NCBI GenBank assembly: GCA_031002005.1
Contig: CM061921.1
Coordinates: 147,407,283 to 147,471,282, forward strand
Length of the DNA: 64,000 bases
Direction of reading: 5' to 3'
Source: Vandiemenella viatica
Taxonomy: Eukaryota; Arthropoda; Insecta; Orthoptera; Morabidae
Shown: positions 55,500 through 64,000 of the stretch, one piece after another
Position numbering within the stretch: the first letter of the stretch is position 1
Layout: every line of letters begins with the position of its first letter
Position numbers and translations under genes: made by a program
The notes under the pieces: generated by a model
The model's input: only the letters and a program-made list of their open reading frames with translations
What the model was told of the DNA's origin: nothing
Database searches by the model: none

Positions 55500-57830
55500 A
55501 CAACTACTCTGAGCTACAACAGTATGACAACCTTTTTAATTGTGTTGGTTCACCTTAGGAATGCAATTCAGTTGTGATTCGGTATGGCACGGATTAAACA
55601 AGTTCTTAGTAGTTTTTCAGGAACTATTTTAGCAGGCAACAGGTGCCTATGAACCGGTCATGCAATTCCCTTAAATTATGGGCTAGTAGTTAATGGACGC
55701 GGAACTGGCACTCAATAGTGTCCCAGATGTATTTTATCAGGTTGAGATCTGGCTCGGATGGAAGCCAAGTTGTCAATAGGAGTTTGTTGTAATGCTACTC
55801 TAACCACTGTAGCACAATTCTGGCCTTGTGACATGAACAATTATTCTTCTGGACAATGATATCGCTGCCATGGAAGATGTGAAGCATGAAGTGATGTAGG
55901 TGATCTCCAATAATTTTCACGTAGTCCACAGCTGTCGTGGTACCTTCGATCACTAACAAAGGTCCCATGGAAGTCCTGGATAATGTCCCACATGGCATAG
56001 TATTTCCCCTACTTGCCAGTGTCCATGGTATGGTGCACGATTTGAGCAGCTGTTTGCATAGATGATGGCATATCCATACATGACTATTAACCTAGTATTC
56101 CAAGAAATCTGATTCATCCATTCAATTTCCATTGATCTCGTGCCAACTGCAATCATAGTAGATGATGATGGTCTGACATGGGAACATGTAGGGGCTGTCT
56201 GCTTTAGAGCCTCATATTCAAAAATGTTCAATGATTGGTGTACTTGGAAACACTTGTACGAGGGTGGTCTGAAAAGTTTCTGACCTAACAAAGATACAAG
56301 ACTTTTTTCTGATTATTTTTTTTTATTTTTCAACATAGTCTCCAAGTAACTCTACACACTTCTCCCAGTGATGCTCCCATTTCTGTAACCCGTCCAAATA
56401 GCACTCGGCATTTTTCTCTGCAAAATAATTGTTCACGAAGTTGATTGCCTTTTCATTTGATGAAAATCTCTGTCCTCCGAATGCAATTTTTAGATGAGGG
56501 AACAAAAAGAAGTCACTTGGGGCTAGATCTGGTGAGTAAGGTGGGTGGTCAAGCAGTTCAAACCGTATTTCGTGAATTTTCGCCCTGGCAACCACTGAGG
56601 TGTGAGACGGTGTGTTGTCTTCGGGAAACAGGATTTTCTTTTTCTGCAAATGTGGCCGTTTTTCCGCGAGTTTTGCCTTAAGCTTGTCGAGTAATGATTC
56701 GTAGTATGCTCCTGTAATGGTTTTTATTTTTTGAGGGTAATCGATTAAAATAACTCCATGATTATCCCAAAAAAGTCGTCACCATTTTATTTTGGAGCCG
56801 GTTCCACCTTTGCAGTCCACTGTTTGGACTCTATTTTTGTTTCGGGCATATAATGGTGTATCCAAGTTTCTTCTAAAGTAATTAATTGGCGCCAAAACTC
56901 TGTTTTATTGTGCCTAAACTGCGCCAACATAGCGTTGGAAATGTTCATTCGAACACGTTTTTGGTCTAATGTGAACAAACGCGGCACCCAATGCACGAAC
57001 AGATTTCTCATACCTAATTGTTTATTTAATATGTTACAAACACGTTATTTTGAAATGATCATAACCTCTATCATCTCTCTCACTTTAATTCGGCGGTCGT
57101 CTAGCACCAATTGGTGAACTTTGGCGATGTTTATGTCGGTAGTTGCAGTTTTTTGACATCCCGTATGTTCGTCTCCCAAACTCTTACGGCCACGTTTAAA
57201 TTCAGCTGCCCAAAATTTCACTGTGGTAAGTGATGGTGCATAGTCCCTATACACAGAATCCAACTCATCTTTGATTTGCGTAGGCGTATTGGCTTTCAAA
57301 AACAAATATTTAATGACAGTTCGATACTCGATTTTGTCCATTTTCACAAAAACACTCGCATCAACTCACTCTAACGACTGTTACATAACAACTGCGCGTC
57401 CAAAATGGCTGAAACTTTGCTGAGTAACTGTCAACAGTTAAAAAAACGAAATTCACTAGCTTTTATTTGCGAGTGCTGCCATCTTCACATTGAGATTGGA
57501 AACTTTTCAGACCACCCTCGCACCTGCACAAGCCTTCTAATATGTCATCAGATTTTCCACGGATCTTGCCCTATACTACTTCAGTGAGCAGGCAAGCCTC
57601 CAACCTACATGTTCTGTGATGAAGTGTGGAAAGTCACCTTCTTGTCACCTGCTCATGGTTTCACTGTCCAACGACTTTCCATAGATGCTCACTATTGTAA
57701 CGTGCAAACAGTCAAACAGCTTTGATGTTTATGAGATGCTCATTCCCAGGCACTGGGCCATAACAATCTGTCAAAGTCCCTTATACCTGTAGATTGCCCC
57801 CATTTGCCACAAATCATTGCTTGAATGACT
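55500..57830 (-). mobile_element. Tc1-like element interrupted by a mariner
   Basis: Minus-strand Tc1 transposase on both sides of 56259-57520. Right part (57521-57830, N-terminal): readings such as DFDRLLW, SAWE and SRWTVKP in broken frames. Left part (to ~55530): HGPLLVIEGTTTAVDYVKII-type sequence at 55795-55998 (GPLLVIEGTTTAVDYVKIIG, then HLHHFML, CHKARIVLQWLE), then PDLNLIKYIWDTIECQFR and LRELHDR near 55640-55760. The second catalytic Asp is replaced (QKNNCSCHK for Q-x-D-N). Several frameshifts. Outer inverted ends not identified. Confidence 0.8.
56259..57520 (-). mobile_element. mariner element nested in the Tc1
   Basis: 1262 bp with near-perfect inverted ends CGAGGGTGGTCTGAAAAGTT (56259) and its inverse at 57501-57520. 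TA on the left, CA on the right (decayed target duplication). Minus-strand mariner transposase from ATG 57347: helix-turn-helix part with NTPTQIKDELDSVYRDYAPS and RRIKVREM, then after an in-frame stop near 57042 WVPRLFTLDQKRVRMNISNA, and after a frameshift the C-terminal part ending DYVEK at 56323. Catalytic triad: first Asp replaced by Glu (LEETWIHHY), second Asp kept (EDNTPSH), third Asp kept 34 residues later (PDLAPSDFF), i.e. a DD34D mariner. Inactive. Younger than the Tc1 it interrupts. Confidence 0.92.
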
Positions 57831-60160
57831 CCCCCCCCCCTCTCTGATTATTTTTCCTTACCACATGATGTACCCATAACATCAGCAGACATCATTTACT
57901 CTTATTGTGGACAGTAGTTATGTTGTTTCAGTGATGTATTTTTCGCTGATCATAGCAACATATTATTATTATTAAACTTGTACAGATTTTTTTCTGTACT
58001 GCGTGGAAAGTGCTTCAATTTTCATGTAATGCCAATTTGTAGAAGCTATATAAATTTACTGTTTAGAGTGACATGGTGTCTTATCACCAGCTATAATCCC
58101 TATTTTATTAATAGCCTTTTATTATTTTTTATTTCTCCATGTGAGAAGGTGGCTTTGCGTTATGTTTAATTCCCTCCCCCTGGCTGTTGAGGAATTTGCA
58201 CCAATTTTAGGCAGAAGGGTTAAGTATTAAGATTGATTTTTTGTCCTTGGTTTTATCAATCTGTTATTGTTGCGGCTATCTAATACTCGGAAGCAGACTG
58301 CATTAAGTATCATATTAAAATAAAATAATTTTAAATGACCTCGGCAAAGAATTTTGAGAGAAAATTTGCTTGAAGTGGCTAAAAAAAAAAATCCTCTGCT
58401 ACAGGTAAACTGAACAATTTTTAATATTGTTTTAAGGTAAGAGTTGTCAAAAACAAAGTATAAAACCTTTTTATGGTAAATGTTTTAACCACCAACTACA
58501 AAGAAGGTAAATTTTTAGTTTAATTTGTGGAGTAAAAATATTCTGTTTGAGCTGTGTAAATAGTTACTATTATTAAGTTTTAAACATGTGATTACAAAAT
58601 ACGTCTCCAAGTGCTGATCTATACAGAAAACGTTTGTAATAATGTGTCAGACTTTCTGTGTATTATCTGTAGAGATAGGAAACTGAACTTGAATTATCCT
58701 CGTTAATGCTACATTCAAAGATTGTATTTTGTTAACAATCAGAACTTCTTTATTAGTTAAATGTTTAATAATCTAATATTTGAGTTGAATAATCTAAAGT
58801 TTTCTTCCCGTTAGTAAATAATTTATTCATATTTTATTCCTTTCATTTGGCTGTATGAATTCTAGATCTGAAGTGAAAAGGAATTGCCTTAATACCACTA
58901 ATCGTATGGATTTTATTATTATTCCTAAAAAATATCCCTATCATTTATGGTTTCATCTCCTAATCTTCTCTCAGTGTTCATTTTGACCCTTTGAAAGTTA
59001 TACCTTTGATCATCACAAATGTATTGAAATATGATACAGAATGTCAAAGATTTATTTAATGGTTGTCTTAGGAAATTTGTACTAAATTAATGAGAAGTAT
59101 GTTAATAGTTTTAAATTTAAGATTAAAAGGGAACCTGAACAAGGGATAACTGTTGTATCTGGTTTGATCAGAACAAGATGGTTTATTCAAGTTAGACCTT
59201 TTAAAAATAATTCAAACAATGAGACCTACAAGAAAAACTTTTTCCACATTAACTGATGATGTAAAATTTCCATTGATAAAAAATTTGAAGTACTTAATGA
59301 GTGTACTGTTCCTATATATGGCATAAAGCAGTGTATAAGGGTGACTGAGCAAAATGAATTATTCAACCACTAAGAATAATGAATAATTTATGAAAAAATT
59401 AAAATGCTGAAAATTGTTAAAGCAAAAACAAGATATATGTCAATTCTATGTTGCTGAATGTTACAGATCCTTGCTGTGTAAAACTAAGGCCTGAATCTTA
59501 TGGATGAGACATGGATGGTTATTTAAAGCCAATAGGGTGCCTCTGGGACCCAATAAACCTAAAAGTTGACAATGTTTTACAAGTGACAGATAGCGACTAA
59601 TCCCGCAGAATTTGATTTTAATATTACACCATCTGATGACTCTGATTCTGAACAATAATTAGTATATCAACTCTTTGTATCTTAAATTTTATAATGAATT
59701 ACATTTTTTTATTACCACAAACAGCTGTTATTCTGAGGTGTTTTTTTTATTATTATTAAAACTTTAAATCACTACAATCCCATGATTAGCCTACTTTTGG
59801 TAAGACAACACTATACCATCATGTTTGCAATAAAATTATCTACATTTTTATATAGATTTTGTAAAGAAACTTGTTGAGGGTACTCATACATGCTTAGCTG
59901 TTTACAACTGGCAACCTACAATTATTGCCTGGAAAATGTTAGGCAACCTTGCTTTGGCGTTTTATTTGAATATTTTTTCTCTCTATTGGTGGCGAATTTT
60001 ATAAGTAACGGTACGACAGTTATTATCCAAAAAAGATAATTAAATAATTTTCAATTAAAAATAGCTGTGCAGGGATATAGTGCAAGAAGTCTATCACATT
60101 TTGTTTATTTATACATTTTGTTGTATAAAATATAAATTTTATTAGAAAACCCGATGGGGG
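57831..60160. other. AT-rich non-coding sequence
   Basis: ~2.3 kb; nothing recognised apart from simple T/A runs. Confidence 0.55.
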
Positions 60161-60169
60161 TAGGTCAAT

Positions 60170-60760
60170 TTAAGTCTGGATCTTGTGCTAATTATTTCAT
60201 CAAACTGAGAAATTTTGAGGCAGAAATAGGAAACCATGCAAGTACCCAGTCTTTATTGCCATTGGGAATCTAGCCAAATGAGTTTGTTGATATAACACTG
60301 TATTGGCCATCAAAAGTCATTGTCAAGTGGCTGTCTCCATTGAGAGAGGAGCCTCCTTGTATTATGCAGGATAGACATGCTTTCAAATTGTCCCAGATTT
60401 TCTGTTGACTGCCGACTGAAACTGTTGGGAGGCATGTACATTCCAGACGTTTTCAGATTTTTCCAAAGCACCGAAATTTGTACGTGAAAAAAGTGTATAA
60501 ATTTTTTAAATGTATGTGCCTCCCAGCAGTTGTCAGCCAATGTGGGATAAGTTGGCATACTGTGTTAGCGTGTGGTATATCAGGAGATCACAACCAAATG
60601 GCAGCAATATCTTGACTATTGTAACACTCTGATCACTGAAATTCTGTTTTATCGATGGGCCCACTCGACTAGGAAACTTGATGAGGTCAGGATCGGGTAC
60701 CAATAATTTAATCAAACTGAGAAATTGTGAGGCAGAAACAGGAAACCTCTAACTTTATTG
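60170..60760. repeat. Direct-repeat pair enclosing an inverted repeat
   Basis: ATCAAACTGAGAAATT then GAGGCAGAAA and AGGAAACC occurs at ~60199-60237 and again at ~60711-60750 with similar flanks (GGATCTTGTGCTAATTATTT versus GGATCGGGTACCAATAATTT). Between them, CTGTTGGGAGGCATGTACAT (~60420-60440) is inverted at ~60508-60530 (ATGTATGTGCCTCCCAGCAG). It looks like an unnamed element, possibly with ~80-bp direct ends. No coding. Confidence 0.5.
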
Positions 60761-61188
60761 GTAATGACGGAAACACTTCAAGTGAAATATATTGATTATT
60801 TGGCTACATAATTTGAATCTGGACCATTAGCTATTCCCACAGTTTAATATAGACACTAATTCTTAGTAATGAGCAGCTTGCCTCAATGAATTAATAGACT
60901 TTTCTGCCTGTTTATATGTACAGAGCGGTGTGTGCACATACATTGGCAGGCATGTCTGGTCATATAAAAAGTGGTTCGTAGAATGGAAAGATTTTTGTTG
61001 CTGTTGTTGTATATCTGTAATTGTATCATTTTCCATAAGTTTAATACAACAGAGGCTGCAAGTCTGGCATATCAAAACTGTCTGTTCTTTGGGATCTCCT
61101 AGCTGACATTGCCATGTGAAATTAGTTCTACTTTAGCTTAATCCCTATATATGTGCTACAACCTTTCATCTTCCCAGCCCTCACTTAT

Positions 61189-62004
61189 AAGGGGAGGCCA
61201 CCAATTTTAAAATTTATGTTTAGTTTATACTGTGTTTAATAAAAGCTCATGCCCAGAGGTGTAATGTGGTGAAGCAGTAATTTGCACTTCACCATTGTCA
61301 AGAAAAATCTGCATTGAAGTATTCCACTGTGTTCAAGTACTTTCTATTTTACGGAGATTTGAAATAGCGTGTGCAAGGTTTAAAAGCTCTTTGCCTCCAT
61401 AAGCGCATCATTGCTGGATCAAATCTTGTTGTAGACAACTTTTTTTTAAACAACCATACATATAATTTTTAAATGCTGTATGTTGTGGGGGAAAAAAACT
61501 TTTGAACTTGATTGTTTGCAAACAAAGTAAATTTCAAAAACAAATATTTACTGCGGCATGTATGGAACACTAATATGTTACTCAAACATTACAGTTGGAC
61601 AGATGTTCCATTCCCACACCAGGACAAGAGGGTTGAAATGAGATGCCATCAGTTTTTCCACAAAAAAGGCATTTAAAAAACTTATTACATACATAATTGA
61701 TGAAATCGGTTACTAGAACATTTGTATACATATTTGAATAAAAAAAAAAGTTGCCATCAGCAAGATTCGATCCAGTAATGATATACTTATAAGCAAGAAA
61801 GCTTGCTTGCTGCACCACACGCCCCTTGAAATCTGCCTAAAGTAGAATGTATTTGAATGCAATGGAATATTTCGATGTCAGTTTTTTTCTGATGGCAGCA
61901 AAGAAGTGCATATTACTTCTTTCCCACATTACACCTCTGGCTATGAGCTTTTATTACAGATGGTATAAATTGAATCTGGATTTTGCAACTGGTGGCCTCC
62001 CCTT
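61189..62004. mobile_element. 816-bp element with 81-bp terminal inverted repeats
   Basis: 61189-61269 and 61924-62004 are inverted copies, best at the ends: AAGGGGAGGCCACCA outside, AATAAAAGCTCATG and CCAGAGGTGTAATGTGG inside. The interior (~650 bp) is AT-rich and non-coding, with a tRNA-like unit at 61751-61822. Probably a non-autonomous DNA transposon; superfamily not assigned and no clear target duplication. Confidence 0.75.
61751..61822 (-). mobile_element. tRNA-like unit inside the TIR element
   Basis: Minus strand GGCGTGTGGTGCAGCAAGCA (A-box-like), then ACTGGATCGAATCTTGCTGA (B-box-like) in tRNA order. Stem pairing is imperfect and an A/T run follows. A SINE head captured in the element, or an old tRNA pseudogene. 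Confidence 0.4.
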
Positions 62005-62802
62005 GTTAGTGTCCAGGTATTTAGCTCATAACTACACCTTATCTCTGTTGACACAAGCACGGTTCATTGGCATAGCCTTGACAATAATGAACCATCAACG
62101 TACTGCACAGAAATTTTTTTTTTTTACTATAAATTTTGCCACTGACAATAAGTTGATAGATTAGATCAATTAATTTTAATACATAAATATATTTATTAAA
62201 GAAGCACAATAGCCTGTGTATAGTAAATTGAAAATTTATTTATATTGAAAACTGAAATACATGAATTTTATTCTCATATTTACTGATAACAAAGATTTCC
62301 CCCATCTTAACTGGAAAAATTGTACTGAATCTTCCTTTGGAGCTTTTAGCTTTATCTCTTTCTCATTTGCTTATAATAGTAAGTGACGGGTATTAAACAT
62401 ATGGGTAGTGTGTTATTGTATTTATTAATGTTTGACATAAATATTGTTTATGCTTACTGATGTATTGTAGTACAGGTAATGGATGGGAATATTACTATTT
62501 CTTCTGTGCATGTACCATCCATTTTATGTTTTTGGTTTTTTTTAGTATCCTAATTTTTTTAGAAACTTCAGTGGAAGGAAGTATGAGATCACTTTTATGT
62601 AAACATTTCCAGTGTCTCTTCCATACACCTGACACAATGTACAAATAATTTCATCACAGTCTGTTTTTTACTTCATGTAAACAAAAATTTAGCTCAGGTC
62701 ACAGGTAGTCCAGAATAATATGAAAAATGTCATATTCTTCAACAAATGATTCTAACAGGTCCTCTCACAATTATTGTGGATGATTATTTCTTTTTCCAAC
62801 AG
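62005..62802. other. Non-coding sequence upstream of the second exon
   Basis: AT-rich, nothing recognised except the polypyrimidine tract and acceptor directly before 62803. Confidence 0.55.
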
Positions 62803-62984
62803 GAGATGGCTATGAGCTCTGCAACTTCACAGTATTGGTGGGGCCCACAGCAGCCCCTGCCCCAGTCCTAGCAGCCATCCCGTGCCAGCCATTGCCACTG
62901 CAACCACTGGAGTGGTTCAATCCACCTCCTCCACCAGCCTACCTGCAATGTCTGCCACACATGCCCAGCTCATCTGACTCCCAG
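62803..62984 (+). CDS. Probable exon of an unrecognised host gene (Pro-rich)
   Basis: Open 182-bp segment between acceptor TTTTTCCAACAG and donor CAG|GTAATT. It begins with two bases of a codon, so it can be spliced in frame to the exon ending at 16597, giving ...YYMNG-DGYELCNFTVLVG. It ends on a complete codon. Content: DGYELCNFTVLVGPTAAPAP, then VLAAIPCQPLPLQPLEW, a Pro-rich FNPPPPPAYLQCLP and HMPSSSDSQ. GC content (~58%) is far above the AT-rich surroundings, as expected for an exon. The Pro-rich segment suggests a disordered or protein-binding region. No family recognised. Confidence 0.62.
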
Positions 62985-64000
62985 GTAATTTTTAATTTGC
63001 TGAAATTTCAGAAGTGTAAACGTTTTTTGCTGTTTCTGACAGTGCGTTGGTACTGACTATTCATACCTGTTTTAGTAAACCTGCAGGCTAGTTTGATCTA
63101 GTTGCTTTAATATGCACAGAATTCTGTCTGAAGATAGTGACTTAAAATCATTGTTTATGTGCACTTGAACAAGGTATCATTTAATAGCATAGATGAAACT
63201 GCAGGGTGATATCAAAATAAAGAAATACCACCTCAGAAAAGAAATGGAACCAAATTTTAGGGTGTAAGTTAAACTAAGTGGCTACAGCCAAATAACTATT
63301 AAAAGTTGAAAACTGACTGTCTTATTGATTATATTAAGAGCAAGCCTGGTCCAAAAGTTTGTTTTGACACTGTAAACAAGTTATATTCATTTTTAAAAAA
63401 GAATGGAATGTGATTAAGAAGATCTATTAATAGTGTATGGTGGAGATATTGAGTGGATAGAAGCTCATAATTTGTGACACTTAGTAGCCAAAAGGGCTAT
63501 AGTGTAAAATGTAAATCTAAAAAAACCACAGCAAATTGGGAAATATTTGTCACTATACTTAAATCAGGCAGCATTGTGTTTGACTTTAAATTGTTTAATC
63601 CAAATTTCAGCACCCAATTAAATCTTGAAATAGTTAAATTCAGTATTTACTTATGTATATAAACATATTACAGTGGGGTTGCTTTTAACCCAACTCACTG
63701 TAAGACCCTAGGCTGATACTGGGGCTGTAGTATAGCCTTAGTGCCTCAACTAAACTCTTGATGTTGACTCCCAGTTCATTAGAAAATTTACAAAATAATT
63801 TTGATTTGGTTTGACCATGTAGCCAGGATAACTAAACTTAAATGCTTTAGGTCGCCACAATATTTGTTAACTCACAAATAGGGAAAAGGTTTTATGCTAT
63901 CTACTAAAGCACACAAGTTCACTGTTAGAAAATCCAAAGTTTTATTTCAGAATCACAAGTTCAAAATTGCATTTAACAGTTGAGCAGGCAAATCGAACAC
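62985..64000. other. Non-coding sequence, probably intron
   Basis: Starts with GTAATT. AT-rich; no further exon with good borders seen before the window ends. Confidence 0.5.

Overview
ORGANISM AND OVERALL CHARACTER. This is nuclear DNA of an animal, most likely an insect, and I would guess a large-genome polyneopteran (locust, cricket, cockroach/termite or stick-insect type). The evidence is GT-AG-bounded exons separated by tens of kilobases, jockey-type LINEs, Tc1 and mariner elements of insect type, a helix-turn-helix type common in insect Tc1/mariner transposases, abundant tRNA-derived SINEs, and AT-rich non-coding DNA everywhere else. There are no operons, bacterial genes or CRISPR arrays. 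The lineage is inferred from repeat content; no host gene was identified by name. LAYOUT. (1) About 1-14.56 kb is a GC-richer block of nested retroelements. Its two ends carry the same ~54-bp sequence in inverted orientation; I interpret these arms as Penelope-like element (PLE) terminal repeats. On the minus strand, running right to left, are jockey-type LINE C (intact 919-aa endonuclease/RT ORF2, frameshifted gag ORF1), a gag fragment, a full-length-looking gag-only element, a 600-codon gag ORF of a second family, and another gag fragment. On the plus strand are an RT C-terminal fragment and degraded LINE D. Between C and D lie a 5S-rRNA-like segment and a short GIY-YIG-type PLE C-terminal fragment. 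(2) 14.8-16.3 kb holds a small palindrome and a decayed Tc1 copy ending in a GT microsatellite. (3) 16.48-62.98 kb looks like part of one host gene: two phase-compatible plus-strand exons (16481-16597 and 62803-62984) around a possible 46-kb intron. The product is not recognised. (4) The interval between them carries nine copies of one tRNA-derived SINE, a second SINE with a perfect 12-bp target duplication, a hAT, a DUF4817-type Tc1/mariner, a mariner nested in a Tc1, a pogo-like fragment, several MITE-like inverted-repeat elements, a decayed LINE (47.5-49.35 kb) and a compact palindrome at 50.7-51.2 kb. MOST INTERESTING. The palindrome at 50.7-51.2 kb has ~200-bp arms containing a hammerhead-ribozyme-like core (CTGATGA, stem II, GAAAC). 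The arms surround a centre that resembles the 5S rRNA internal promoter. The same arm and the same centre recur in the 1-14.5 kb block, there next to the PLE coding fragment. I read this as a non-autonomous, Penelope-derived, ribozyme-carrying element with a Pol III-type core. A second candidate is a family of gag-only LINEs: three copies go straight from gag into a shared 3' UTR and (GAT)n tail, with no RT.
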